Origin: Oscillospiraceae bacterium
GTDB taxonomy: Bacteria > Bacillota > Clostridia > Oscillospirales > Ruminococcaceae
NCBI GenBank assembly: GCA_017521825.1
Contig: JAFXBK010000021.1
Span: 1 to 47,200 of the forward strand
Length of the DNA stretch: 47,200 nucleotides
Direction: 5' to 3'
Below, piece after piece: positions 1 to 9,000 of this stretch. The notes under the pieces are model-generated. The model worked only from the letters and a program-made list of their open reading frames with translations. It was not told where the DNA came from and made no database searches. The translations under genes were made by a program, and so were the position numbers. How positions within the stretch are numbered: the first letter of the stretch is position 1; each line of letters begins with the position of its first letter.

Positions 1-1
1 G

Positions 2-301
2 AAATGTTCTGCATACGAGAATATTATTTTTTGTTGGGTGATGCACGAGCAGAGAATTATCGATTCCATACTTAAGAAGCTGGATACACAGAACTGTGAG
101 GTGAAATGCGTCTCACTTGTAGCGGATGAAAAGACTCTGTGCGAAAGATTATCAATGGATGTAGAAAAAGGTATTCGTTCTGAAGATGTAATTGAGCGAA
201 GCATAGCAAGAATACAGATGTATCAAGCACTCAATACCATTAAAATTGATACCAACGCCAAAAACGTGGCTATGATTGCCAATGAGATAAAGCTGTTGTA
301 A
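2..301 (+). CDS. Partial AAA-type/nucleotide-kinase-like protein, C-terminal part
   Basis: The reading frame is open from the left edge to the TAA at 299-301, so the gene starts outside the window; the ATG at 41 is probably internal. The visible 99 residues include FCWVMHEQRIIDSIL and a C-terminal IKIDTNAKNVAMIANEI segment. This resembles the C-terminal half of small shikimate-kinase-like P-loop proteins of Bacillota, which phosphorylate or sense small molecules. The P-loop would be upstream and is not seen, so the function is uncertain. Codon use (CTG, TCA, AAG, GTA, CGT) differs from the CTT/GAA/AAA-rich genes that follow, which suggests a different origin. Confidence 0.6.
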   Translation, partial: KCSAYENIIFCWVMHEQRIIDSILKKLDTQNCEVKCVSLVADEKTLCERLSMDVEKGIRSEDVIERSIARIQMYQALNTIKIDTNAKNVAMIANEIKLL

Positions 302-393
302 TACTGACAAATTCCAATTTACCAAACAGATTTTTAGGTTACCTGAAAAGTGACATTCGTCACCTGGACGTCCTGTCTGTTACAGTGTGAGAC

Positions 394-432
394 AAAAAAG
401 GAAGCATGTGGATTTTCATGCTTCCTTTTTTT
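394..432. terminator. Bidirectional rho-independent terminator
   Basis: An AAGGAAGCATG arm pairs with CATGCTTCCTT around a short loop, with an A-run on the left and a T-run on the right. It can end the partial gene on the plus strand and the deoxyinosine glycosylase operon on the minus strand. The 92 bases before it (302-393) show nothing recognisable. Confidence 0.8.
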
Positions 433-452
433 ACTGTCATTAAACGGGATTT

Positions 453-950
453 TTAATTTACAAAGTTGAGTATAATTTTATATTCCTCAACAAGTTCCTC
501 AAATTTAACCTTCGCGTTCGCCGGGCTTGTTGAGGGAAGGGCAATTGCCGGAATCCCGTTTTCCGGTTCGATGAATTTTTTATAAAGCTTTGCCGCTGTT
601 GTGCCGGTGGTAAAAACAGCTTTTATATCCGCGCCGCATAGAATTACCGAAAGGTCGTTCGGAACGGCGTTTTTTATGCTGGAATCCGAAGCTCCTTCGA
701 TGTCGCATTCTTTCAGGACGTCCCAAAGCGCAATTTTATGTCGGAGAGCAAAATTCTTCCGTTCTTCCGGCGTTTTCGGAATTTCTTCGCCGAAAATATC
801 TGCAAGGACCGGCCAGAAGCGGTTCCTTGGATGTGAATAATAAAAACCGAGTTCGCGGCTTTTGGGCGAGGGCATTGTTCCAAGAACAAGAATCCGGCTT
901 TCGGAATTGAAAACCGGATCAAAAGCATGGGTTATTCTTTCTGTTTTCAT
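453..950 (-). CDS. DNA-deoxyinosine glycosylase (UDG superfamily, HDG type)
   Basis: The 165-residue product has the uracil-DNA glycosylase fold signature of the hypoxanthine/deoxyinosine glycosylase group: ILVLGTMPSPKSRE at about residues 20-33, then FYYSHPRNRFWPVL, and a late ALPSTSPANA segment. Enzymes of this group remove deaminated adenine (hypoxanthine) from DNA and start base excision repair in the cytoplasm. The length fits the family. It is the second gene of an operon: its ATG overlaps the TGA of the upstream lipid-kinase gene by four bases, so translation is probably coupled. The group assignment rests on the GTMPSPKS and HPRNRFW segments; a general UDG-like protein is the alternative. 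Confidence 0.85.
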   Translation of the reverse strand: MKTERITHAFDPVFNSESRILVLGTMPSPKSRELGFYYSHPRNRFWPVLADIFGEEIPKTPEERKNFALRHKIALWDVLKECDIEGASDSSIKNAVPNDLSVILCGADIKAVFTTGTTAAKLYKKFIEPENGIPAIALPSTSPANAKVKFEELVEEYKIILNFVN

Positions 951-1879
951 CTTTTTTCAAATGCCGGAATACGGAAGGGAAGAGAACCGGGGATAATTTT
1001 TACTTCAATGTGGTTGCTTTTGAAAATCTCGCCGTCAACGCAAACGGTAAGTTCCTTTTCGCTTTCGATTTTTGCAAAGGAACAGCGGCGCATTGTAAGA
1101 AGTCCTTCAAAAACCGGGTTTCCGATGTGTTCGCCCTTTTTATAAATTCCGATGAGTTTTGCAATTTTAAAAATGCTTGCGTCGGAAATGGTGCAAAAAT
1201 CCATAAGCCCGTCGTCAAGTTTTGCCTGCGGAACCGGATGATAACCGCCGCCGTAAACCTGACCGTTTCCGAAAACGGAAATAAGGAATTTTCCCTCAAG
1301 AACATTTTCACCGTCAAAGGTGAATTTCATGGGTTTTGCAATTCCGGTAAAAACTCCTCCTATTATGGAAACAGCGGTGGAAAGGTTATATGCCATAGGT
1401 CCGGAAATTCCGGGGATTTTTTTATAATTGCTGAGGCGATCGGCAATAACGGAATCTATTCCTATATTGCAGATGTTTGAACAGATGTGTCCGTTACATT
1501 CAAGAGCATCGAAAATTTTTGTTTCGCCGTCAACAAGTTTTTGAAGGTCAAGATAATCCTCCGGTTTTCCGCCGACGGTTTTTATAAAGTCGTTTCCGGA
1601 ACCGGAAGGGTAAATCGCAAAGCTTATTCCGGGCTTTCCGAAAGCGCCGTTTACTGTTTCGTAAAAAGTTCCGTCGCCGCCGCAGGAAACAAAACAAAAT
1701 TCCTCACCCTCGGGGACGGAAAATTCTTTTCCGAAGCGGATTGCATCGCCGGGACATTCTGAAAAATGAATTTGAATTTTTTCTTCGCGGTTTTTAAAAA
1801 AATTGCGGATTTTTTTGGCAATTTCTTCGGCGTTTTTGCCTTTTCCGGCCGCGGGATTTATTATAAAAACGTAATTCAT
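947..1879 (-). CDS. Diacylglycerol kinase family lipid kinase (YegS/DagK type)
   Basis: The 310-residue product begins MNYVFIINPAAGKGKN, the nucleotide-binding start of the DAGK catalytic domain. It continues with SCGGDGTFYETVNG (GGDGT phosphate-binding motif) at about residues 66-79 and YPSGSGNDFIKT, then a C-terminal beta-sandwich typical of DagK/YegS enzymes. These proteins phosphorylate diacylglycerol or related lipids with ATP at the membrane face and recycle lipids from polar polymer synthesis. The start at 1879 is chosen because GGAGGT lies about ten bases upstream; a longer upstream start would precede that site. It overlaps the glycosylase gene by four bases. Confidence 0.9.
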   Translation of the reverse strand: MNYVFIINPAAGKGKNAEEIAKKIRNFFKNREEKIQIHFSECPGDAIRFGKEFSVPEGEEFCFVSCGGDGTFYETVNGAFGKPGISFAIYPSGSGNDFIKTVGGKPEDYLDLQKLVDGETKIFDALECNGHICSNICNIGIDSVIADRLSNYKKIPGISGPMAYNLSTAVSIIGGVFTGIAKPMKFTFDGENVLEGKFLISVFGNGQVYGGGYHPVPQAKLDDGLMDFCTISDASIFKIAKLIGIYKKGEHIGNPVFEGLLTMRRCSFAKIESEKELTVCVDGEIFKSNHIEVKIIPGSLPFRIPAFEKR

Positions 1880-1913
1880 GGTTTTAAAAAACCTCCGAAA
1901 GGGTAATATAAAA

Positions 1914-1922
1914 AGTATATCA
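1914..1922 (-). promoter_or_regulatory. Extended -10 promoter of the lipid kinase operon
   Basis: On the minus strand TGA is followed directly by TATACT, an extended -10. The region 17 bp upstream (TTTATC) is a poor -35, so the extended -10 probably carries recognition. Confidence 0.5.
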
Positions 1923-1990
1923 TAAAACGGCAAAAGGATAAAGCAAAAAACAAAAAAATTACCGCAAAGCGACGAAAAAAAGAAAAATTA

Positions 1991-2019
1991 TTGTTTTTTT
2001 AAATAATTTATTTTATAAT
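1991..2019 (+). promoter_or_regulatory. Sigma-A type promoter of glyA
   Basis: TTGTTT at 1991-1996 and TATAAT at 2014-2019 are separated by 17 bp, upstream of the glyA Shine-Dalgarno AAAGGGAG. No riboswitch-like structure lies between. Confidence 0.7.
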
Positions 2020-2056
2020 CTATAATAGATTGTTTTACACGAAAGGGAGAAAAAAT

Positions 2057-3310
2057 ATGTACAGCGATAAGATGGATACGATTGGATTTGTTTATATGCA
2101 GGACCCGGAACTTGCAGAAGCCATGCATGATGAACTTATGCGCCAGCGCGATAATATTGAGCTTATTGCTTCCGAAAACTTTGTTTCTTCGGCGGTTATG
2201 GCGGCTATGGGTTCCGCTCTTACCAATAAATATGCGGAAGGATATCCGGGACACAGATATTACGGCGGATGCAGATATGTGGATGTGGTCGAAAATATCG
2301 CAAGGGAACGCGCCTGTAAGCTTTTCGGCGCGGACCACGCAAACGTTCAGCCCCATTCCGGCGCCCAGGCAAACCTTGCCGCATATCTTGCCTTCCTTGA
2401 AATCGGCGATACCGTCATGGGAATGAACCTTGCGGAAGGCGGCCACCTTACCCACGGAAGCCCGGTAAACTATTCCGGAAAAGCATATAATTTTGTACCT
2501 TACGGCGTTGATTCCGAAACCGGGCTTATCGATTATGACGAAGTCAGAAGAATTGCTCTTGAATGTAAACCGAAGATGATAGTCTGCGGCGCTTCCGCCT
2601 ATCCCAGAGCGATAGATTTTAAAAAATTCCGCGAAATCTGCGATGAAGTCGGAGCCTATATGATGGTCGATATGGCTCATATTGCAGGTCTTGTTGCCGC
2701 CGGCGAACACGAATCCCCGGTTCCTTATGCGGACGTTGTTACCAGCACCACCCACAAAACCCTTCGCGGACCCCGCGGCGGACTTATTCTTTGCAAGGAA
2801 CAGTACGCAAAAGCCGTTGACAAAGCGGTTTTCCCGGGAACCCAGGGTGGCCCTCTTGAGCACATAATTGCCGCAAAAGCCGTTTGCTTCGGCGAAGCGC
2901 TTCGCCCCGAATTCAAAGAGTATCAGCACAAAGTTACCGAAAACGCAAAGGCTCTTGCTAATGCTCTTGTTAAAAACGGACTTAAACTTGTTTCCGGCGG
3001 AACCGATAACCACCTTATGATGCTCGACCTTCGGGAAACCGGCGTTACCGGAAAGGAACTTGAACAGCGGCTTGATTCCGTTAACATTACCGCGAATAAA
3101 AATATGATTCCGAACGATCCCGCTTCGCCTTTTGTAACAAGCGGCGTTCGCCTTGGAACTCCTTCCACCACCACAAGGGGTTTCGGAACCGAAGAAATGG
3201 AAAAAATTGCGGAATTTATTGCAAAAATTACCTTTGATTATGAAAACAGCGCAGATGAAGTAAAAGCCGGCGTAGCCGAACTTTGCAGAAAATTCCCGCT
3301 TTACGAATAA
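2057..3310 (+). CDS. glyA: Serine hydroxymethyltransferase
   Basis: The 417-residue product is a full-length PLP enzyme that interconverts serine plus tetrahydrofolate with glycine plus methylenetetrahydrofolate, the main source of one-carbon units. Diagnostic segments are [10 protein letters not shown] near the N-terminus, [37 protein letters not shown] and [15 protein letters not shown], where Lys234 is the expected PLP lysine. The ATG at 2057 sits eight bases after AAAGGGAG; the further upstream TTG at 2030 falls close to the promoter -10 and is rejected. Only 27 bases separate it from rarA, so the two are probably co-transcribed. Confidence 0.97.
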   Translation: MYSDKMDTIGFVYMQDPELAEAMHDELMRQRDNIELIASENFVSSAVMAAMGSALTNKYAEGYPGHRYYGGCRYVDVVENIARERACKLFGADHANVQPHSGAQANLAAYLAFLEIGDTVMGMNLAEGGHLTHGSPVNYSGKAYNFVPYGVDSETGLIDYDEVRRIALECKPKMIVCGASAYPRAIDFKKFREICDEVGAYMMVDMAHIAGLVAAGEHESPVPYADVVTSTTHKTLRGPRGGLILCKEQYAKAVDKAVFPGTQGGPLEHIIAAKAVCFGEALRPEFKEYQHKVTENAKALANALVKNGLKLVSGGTDNHLMMLDLRETGVTGKELEQRLDSVNITANKNMIPNDPASPFVTSGVRLGTPSTTTRGFGTEEMEKIAEFIAKITFDYENSADEVKAGVAELCRKFPLYE

Positions 3311-3337
3311 TTTTTTACCGAAAAGAGATGACAAAAA

Positions 3338-4612
3338 ATGTCCGCACCCCTTGCCGACAGATTAAGACCAACTGAATTATCCGAAGTCTGCGGCCAGCAG
3401 CATATCCTCGGCGAGGGAAAACTGCTCAGAAAAATTGCGGATTCCGGGGTTATCCCCAATCTTATCTTTTTCGGACCTTCCGGAACGGGAAAAACAACCG
3501 TTGCGCGAATTATCGCAAAAATTGCGAACAAAAAACTTTGCCACCTTAACGGAACCTCGTGCTCAACCGCGGATATAAAGGAGGTTTTTGCGGAAACCGC
3601 CGGAATAGACGGTGCTCAGGGTGTGCTCCTTTATCTTGATGAGATCCAGTACCTTAACAAAAAACAGCAGCAGACCCTTTTGGAATTTATCGAGGACGGA
3701 AGGGTAACCCTTATTGCATCCACCACCGAAAACCCCTATTTTTACGTTTATAACGCCATTTTAAGCCGCAGTACCGTTTTTGAATTCAAGCCGATTGAAC
3801 CTTCGGAAATCGAGCGTGCTCTTGAACGAGCACTCCAAAAACTTGAGCACGATGACGGAACAAAGATAGTTGCGGAGGAAGGTGTTCTCCGCCATATTTC
3901 CTACAATTGTTCAGGCGACGCGCGCAAGGCTATTAACGCTTTGGAAGCCTGCTGGCTTGCTTCAAGGCTTAATGAGCACGGCGAAAGGGTGCTTTTGCTG
4001 GAGGATGCTCATTCTGCTGCTCAAAGAAGCGCAAACCGATATGATAAGGAAGGGGACGATCATTTTGAGATTCTTTCCGCCTTCCATAAATCCGTCCGCG
4101 GTTCCGACGAAAACGCCGCGCTTCATTATCTTGCAAGATTTATCGACGCCGGGGATATAATTTCGCCCTGCCGCCGCCTTCTTGCAATAGCCTGCGAGGA
4201 CGTGGGCCTTGCTTACCCAATGGCGATTCCGATAGTAAAAGCCTGCGTGGATACCGCCTTACAGCTTGGCCTTCCGGAAGCCCAGCTTCCCCTTGCGGAC
4301 GCGGTTATCCTTCTTTGTACCGCGCCTAAATCCAACAGCGGAGTCGAAGCAATCGGCGCCGCCCTTGAAGATGTTCGGAACGGTCTTTCCGGCGAAGTTC
4401 CGGAGCACCTTGTTAACGTTCATCCGAAATCCGCCGGCGGACATAAGCCGCCGAAATATAAATATGCTCATAACTATAAAAACCATTACGTAAAACAGCA
4501 GTATCTTCCGGATACGCTTAAGGGAAGGGTTTATTATCATTTCGGAGATAACAAAACCGAGCAGGCGGCAAAAGCCTACCGCGATAAACTTATTGCCGAA
4601 GCGGAAGAATAA
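3338..4612 (+). CDS. rarA: Replication-associated recombination protein A (AAA+ clamp-loader-like ATPase)
   Basis: The 424-residue product is a RarA/MgsA/WRNIP1-type AAA+ ATPase that acts at stalled replication forks and in recombination. Visible are the N-terminal PLADRLRP segment, Walker A GPSGTGKTT at residues 46-54, Walker B LLYLDEIQ at about 97-104 (the usual DEIHR is DEIQY here), sensor STTENP near 128, and the C-terminal MgsA domain ending with HPKSAGGHKPPKYKYAHNY. It follows glyA in the same direction with no terminator between. The ribosome site before 3338 is weak (AAAGAG), so the translation level may be modest. Confidence 0.93.
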   Translation: MSAPLADRLRPTELSEVCGQQHILGEGKLLRKIADSGVIPNLIFFGPSGTGKTTVARIIAKIANKKLCHLNGTSCSTADIKEVFAETAGIDGAQGVLLYLDEIQYLNKKQQQTLLEFIEDGRVTLIASTTENPYFYVYNAILSRSTVFEFKPIEPSEIERALERALQKLEHDDGTKIVAEEGVLRHISYNCSGDARKAINALEACWLASRLNEHGERVLLLEDAHSAAQRSANRYDKEGDDHFEILSAFHKSVRGSDENAALHYLARFIDAGDIISPCRRLLAIACEDVGLAYPMAIPIVKACVDTALQLGLPEAQLPLADAVILLCTAPKSNSGVEAIGAALEDVRNGLSGEVPEHLVNVHPKSAGGHKPPKYKYAHNYKNHYVKQQYLPDTLKGRVYYHFGDNKTEQAAKAYRDKLIAEAEE

Positions 4613-4626
4613 AAGGAGAAATGAAA

Positions 4627-4770
4627 ATGGAAAAATGGAACGCGTTTTTAAATAAAGGAACAAAAAGCACCGTTGTTATTAAAAAGGTTTTTGTGATACT
4701 TATGTTTTTGCTTGCGGCATATGGAATCGGTTATGCCGTCGGAACTTTTCTGGCGCATATAGGTCTTTAA
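4627..4770 (+). CDS. Small single-pass membrane protein, 47 residues
   Basis: After rarA, AAAGGAG at 4613-4618 is followed by ATGs at 4621 and 4627. The second has the better eight-base spacing and gives MEKWNAFLNKGTKSTVVIKK followed by one hydrophobic helix (VFVILMFLLAAYGIGYAVGTFLA) and a short tail. The product is unrecognised. The strong ribosome site, the position within 15 bases of rarA and the clean membrane segment support a real gene. It probably ends the glyA-rarA operon. Confidence 0.6.
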   Translation: MEKWNAFLNKGTKSTVVIKKVFVILMFLLAAYGIGYAVGTFLAHIGL

Positions 4771-4779
4771 AAATAAAGA

Positions 4780-4808
4780 CAAAAAAAGACCCGCCGCAAG
4801 GGCAGGTC
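4780..4808 (-). terminator. Terminator of trxA
   Basis: On the minus strand GACCTGCC pairs with GGCGGGTC (one G-U pair) around a CTTGC loop, followed by seven Ts. It lies about 45 bases beyond the trxA stop. Confidence 0.65.
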
Positions 4809-4822
4809 AAATAAAAACAAAC

Positions 4823-4857
4823 TGTAGGGCGGGGGCTTGCTCCCGCCGTTTTTTTTA
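4823..4857 (+). repeat. Dispersed GC-rich hairpin repeat, copy 1 (terminator-like)
   Basis: A 27-base unit starting TGTAGGGCGGGG forms a GGCGGG/CCCGCC hairpin and is followed by a T-run. The same unit occurs unchanged at 28430-28456, and a relative occurs at 24007-24034. Here it can also act as a plus-strand terminator after the small membrane protein. Confidence 0.7.
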
Positions 4858-5169
4858 TTCAAGTTCTTTTGCCGCTTCAAGAAGTTTTTCTTTGGTCTGA
4901 ACACCAACAAGGCGTTTTACTTCAAGGCCGTTTTTAAAGAAGATAACGGTGGGAATAGACATTACGCCGTATTCCATCGCAACTTCACGGCATTCGTCAA
5001 CGTCGAGCTTTCCAACCGGAATTTTGCCTTCAAGCTCATCGGCAAGCTGTTCGATAACCGGGCCGAGCATTTTGCAGGGACCGCACCAGGTTGCCCAAAA
5101 ATCAACGATTGCGGGGCTTTCGGAAATTGTTTTGTTAAATTCTTCTGCGGAAAAATGGATTGCGGGCAT
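4855..5169 (-). CDS. trxA: Thioredoxin
   Basis: The 104-residue product is a classical single-domain cytoplasmic thioredoxin that reduces protein disulfides with electrons from thioredoxin reductase. The active site WCGPCK is at residues 28-33 within VDFWATWCGPCKMLGP. The buried Asp (D23), the cis-proline segment MSIPTVIFFKNG and a C-terminal amphipathic helix are all present. The ATG follows a good ribosome site (CGGAGGAAC). It stands alone with its own promoter at 5214-5242 and its own terminator. No thioredoxin reductase lies in this window. Confidence 0.95.
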   Translation of the reverse strand: MPAIHFSAEEFNKTISESPAIVDFWATWCGPCKMLGPVIEQLADELEGKIPVGKLDVDECREVAMEYGVMSIPTVIFFKNGLEVKRLVGVQTKEKLLEAAKELE

Positions 5170-5213
5170 TTTTTTGTTCCTCCGTTTTTTTATATATTCT
5201 TTGCTTCATCAAA

Positions 5214-5242
5214 ATTATAATACAAAGGAAACTGTTTGTCGA
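5214..5242 (-). promoter_or_regulatory. Promoter of trxA
   Basis: On the minus strand TCGACA (5237-5242) and TATAAT (5214-5219) are 17 bp apart. Confidence 0.65.
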
Positions 5243-5279
5243 TAGAGAAAGAAAATTTTGAAAAAATTTTAAAAAACTA

Positions 5280-5308
5280 TTGACAAACAAGGGATAAAAT
5301 ACTATAAT
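5280..5308 (+). promoter_or_regulatory. Consensus promoter of the tRNA-Gln gene
   Basis: TTGACA at 5280-5285 and TATAAT at 5303-5308 are 17 bp apart, an exact consensus sigma-A promoter twenty bases before the tRNA. This is the expected strength for a stable RNA gene. Confidence 0.85.
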
Positions 5309-5327
5309 AGTCAAGCACGTTAGATAT

Positions 5328-5401
5328 TGCCCTATTGTGTAACGGTAGCACGGCAGACTCTGACTCTGTTTGTCGGGGTTCGAATCCTCGTGGGGCAACC
5401 A
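5328..5401 (+). tRNA. tRNA-Gln, anticodon CTG
   Basis: A complete cloverleaf is visible. The acceptor arm is TGCCCTA/TGGGGCA, followed by discriminator A and an encoded CCA. The D-arm contains TAACGGTAG. The anticodon stem GCAGA/TCTGT encloses the loop CTCTGAC, giving anticodon CTG. The T-arm is CGGGG-TTCGAAT-CCTCG. The anticodon reads CAG codons (glutamine). The last 11 bases (TGGGGCAACCA) are the start of the 192-bp tandem unit that follows. Confidence 0.93.
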
Positions 5402-5822
5402 TAACGTAACAGCATTGCTTCGGCGGTGCTGTTTTTTTATGCAAAACTCGGATTCGAACCCGTAAAATCCCCGGCTTGCGGTGCCCAAAAAATTCTGCGG
5501 CATGCGCCTTGAATTTTTTGACCGCGGCGCCAAACCCTGCTTGCTTAATCGCCCACAGGGCGCGCTTCGCAGGCTTTGCCCATGGGGCAACCATAACGTA
5601 ACAGCATCGCTTCGGCGGTGCTGTTTTTTTATGCAAAACTCGGATTCGAACCCGTAAAATCCCCGGCTTGCGGTACCCAAAAAATTCTGCGACATACGCC
5701 TTGAATTTTTTGACCGCGGCGCCAAACCCTGCTTGCTTAATCGCCCACAGGGCGCGCTTCGCAGGCTTTGCCCGTGGGGCAACCATAACGTAACAGCATC
5801 GCTTCGGCGGTGCTGTTTTTTT
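5391..5822 (+). repeat. 192-bp tandem repeat starting at the 3' end of tRNA-Gln
   Basis: Two near-identical full units (5391-5582 and 5583-5774) and a partial third (5775-5822) occur at an exact 192-bp period. Each begins with the tRNA 3' end TGGGGCAACCATAACG, then carries a ten-base-pair UUCG-capped terminator. The rest includes GGATTCGAACCCG, a T-arm-like motif in antisense, and a GC-rich stretch. The copies differ at only a few positions; a T-to-C change in the hairpin turns a G-U pair into G-C, so pairing is kept. The minus-strand frames through the array look like translations of antisense tRNA sequence and are not genes. The region 5823-6036 beyond it holds only the promoter and leader of the next gene. 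Confidence 0.9.
5409..5438 (+). terminator. UUCG-loop terminator of tRNA-Gln (first of three copies)
   Basis: A ten-pair stem capped by TTCG is followed by seven Ts, eight bases after the tRNA. It recurs in the second and third repeat units (about 5601 and 5793). Confidence 0.85.
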
Positions 5823-5901
5823 ATACCCAAAATATGAAGACTTTGTGAGAAATCAACATAATTCCGAGGCAAAGTTTGGAAAACAAAAAGCAGCGAGCAT
5901 A

Positions 5902-5930
5902 TTGTTTTTAGTATCTCAAGGGTCTATAAT
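5902..5930 (+). promoter_or_regulatory. Promoter of the large surface protein gene
   Basis: TTGTTT (5902-5907) and TATAAT (5925-5930) are 17 bp apart, leaving an AT-rich leader of roughly 100 bases with AAGGAGA at 6021-6027 before the ATG at 6037. Confidence 0.6.
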
Positions 5931-6036
5931 ATATTAAAATAGGTGTTATATTTTTGTATAAATTTGTTTTTTCAATTATATTTTATTTCAGAAAATTTTT
6001 TGGAAAGGAATTTTCTATGGAAGGAGAGATTGAAGA

Positions 6037-9000
6037 ATGAAAAAACTATTTAGGAAAACGGTTGCAATTTTACTTGCGGCGGTGCTTATGTTACCGTCCA
6101 GTCTTGCCTTTGCGGCAACTCCGGAAAATAACGCACAGCAAATTGTAAATGCCGGCGGAAAACACGCAACTTATAATAACATTGCGGAAGATCCGATCGA
6201 AATAAGCAAAACGCTTACTCCGACCAATAACGAAAACTATCTTGATATTACCCTTCAGGTAAAAACAAAAGATAACCTTAAAAACCTTTACGACAGCGTT
6301 GCGGTTGTGCTCGTTCTTGATGCCTCCAACACCATGAGCGATGACGACAGGGTTGCAAGCGCAAAGGAAGCTATCTCCAAATTTATAAAAAGCTATTATG
6401 GAAGCGGTTTTGTTGCTTCCGAAAAACACCTTGGAATAGTTGCTTTTAACACCCATGCCCAGACCTATGCGGCGCTTGAGGATTATAGCGGAAGAACAAA
6501 CGAACTGGACAGCAAACTCGACAACCTTGAAACTGCAATAAAAAACAAGTCTTACGATTCCAGCCACGAAAGATTTACAAATATCGAAGCGGGACTTCTT
6601 CTTGCGAACAATCTTCTTAAAGATTCCAAGATGATGCATAAGTTTATCATTCTTGCGACCGATGGTTTTCCCACTACATATTGCTACAGAGGAAGCCACA
6701 CCAGCGGTGAGCATGGCGAAATCGGCCAATGGACTTATGAGCCTTCGCATGTAACCGATATCGGAAGCAAAACAAAAATCAACGGATATTGCCCCTATAT
6801 GACCTGCAACTTGAGCAGTTGTTACCACAGAGCAAGCGGCGCAAGCTGGGGCGACCCGGGATATTTTGCAAACGGTTTTGCAAACACAAACAATATTTAT
6901 TGCCGTGATTCTTCCTGCGGAAACACTAACGGAACTTATGCGGACGGAAAATATCATGCTCATAACCGCCCTAATCTTAAATGCGATTACGGAACAAACT
7001 ACAGCGACTGGGCAGCCTGGGCCGCAGAAAGCGCCGCTGAATACATTAAAAACCAGGGCATAAATATTTATTCCATAGGTATTGATATCGGCGGCCAGAC
7101 AATTCATAAATATTTGGAAAGCGACCTCGGTAACATCAAGGGCGTTGTTCGTGAGAATGAACCCACGCTCTATTTCTCCACAATGGAGTTCCCAAGCAGT
7201 TCCGTTGATCCGATTATCGGTTTTAATAAGGACGATTATGCAAAATGGCTTGGCGAAAATGTTGGTGGAAGTAAATATCTTGATGATAACGAATATTATA
7301 TCCACTATGATTCTTCAAAAAAGGATAAGGAAAAAGACGCGCAGATCAAACTTATGTTTGATACAATCAGCGAATTTGTAACAAACGTAAAAAACGCGAC
7401 CCTTGCTAAATGGGTAATTTCCGACCCGATTCCGGAGCCTTTTGAATTCATGGGATTCAAGAGCCAAAACGGCGCGAAGTTTGAAAGTTCCGGAAAAAAC
7501 ATCACCTGGGATCTTAAAAAGGTGGAACCCACATATAAAGACGGTGTATATACTTACACCATGAGCTATAAAATCCGCGTAAAAACCGAAAAAGACGGTT
7601 TTGTAAACGAAAAAACGTATAACACCAACGGAACAACGGATTTCGGTTGGGACGAATGGAACGATAACTCCAAGAAATGGGAACCCAAAGAAACCGAATT
7701 CCCGGTTCCGAAGGCAAAAGGCTATCTTGGCTCCTTCGAATTCACCAAGGTTGATTCTGTAAGCAAAGAAGGAATTTCCGGCGCAAAATTCACCCTTGAG
7801 CACAGCGGAAATTGTTCCGTCTGCGCCGCCGCGAATAATTCCGTCAATATCAAAAGCCTTACCGCAACCAGCGGAAACGGCGGAAAAGTTTCGTTCAGCA
7901 ATATTCCTTCCGGCCATGACTATATTCTTTCCGAAACAAAGGCACCGGACGGTTACAAGAATTATGATGCAACCCATAAGGTAACCGTTGCTTACGGCGT
8001 AACAACCGTTGACGGAAATCCGGCAAACGCTTTTAAAATTGAAAACGAAAAAATCCAGCCTACGGAAATTTCCGTTCCGGTAAAGAAAACCGCAGACGAA
8101 AAAATTTCCGGAACCCAGGAATTTGAGTTTGTAATCGAGGAAAACGGAAACGTAATCGGCGCGCCGATTAAACTTAAAAAAGGCGAAACCGGCGAATTCA
8201 AGCTTTCCTATGATGAATGGGCAGATATGGGCGAACACAGTTACACCGTTTACGAACTGGCTCCCCAGGGCGCAACTTCCGAAGGATATACGGACGAAAT
8301 CGCCTATTCCACCGAAAAATATAAAGTAAAAATCAAAGTTGACGTTGATAACAAACAGAATCCTACAAAATACGTTGCGGTAATAACCGAATTCAGCGGC
8401 GACGCAAACGGCGTTGCACTTTTCCATAACGAATATCTCGACCCGGACGAGGTTAAATTCAGCGTTTCCAAAACGCTGGATTCCACCGCACCGGACGAAA
8501 CCTTTAAGTTTGTGCTTAAAGAGGGCGATAACGTTATCGAAACCGTTGAAATAACCGGAAAAGGAACCGTGGAATTTAAACCGGTTGTTTATAACACCAT
8601 TGCACAGCTCGGAACCCATACATATACGGTTTCCGAAATAATTCCGGAAGGAGCGGTTGAGGGCAACACCGACGAATTTGCCTATGACAAAACCGTTTAT
8701 ACCGCCACGGTAAACGTTGCGACAGACGGAACAAAATATATCGCAACAAATTCCGAAGGCGCGGATTATAACGGCGAAAACTTTACCTTCCATAATGACT
8801 ATCTCGATCCGGACGAGGTTAAATTCAGCGTTTCCAAAACGCTGGATTCCGCCGCACCGGACGAAACCTTTAAGTTTGTGCTTAAAGAGGGCGATAACGT
8901 TATAGAAACCGTTGAAATAACCGGAAAAGGAACCGTGGATTTTAAACCGATTGTTTATAACACCCTTGCTCAGCTCGGAACCCATACATATACGGTTTCT

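Noticed and set aside
5135-5872. Long minus-strand frames through the tRNA-tail array, with repeated KRALWAIKQAGFGAAV-like peptides
   Set aside because: They only translate the 192-bp repeats and the antisense of tRNA-Gln; there is no ribosome site and the peptide pattern follows the repeat period.
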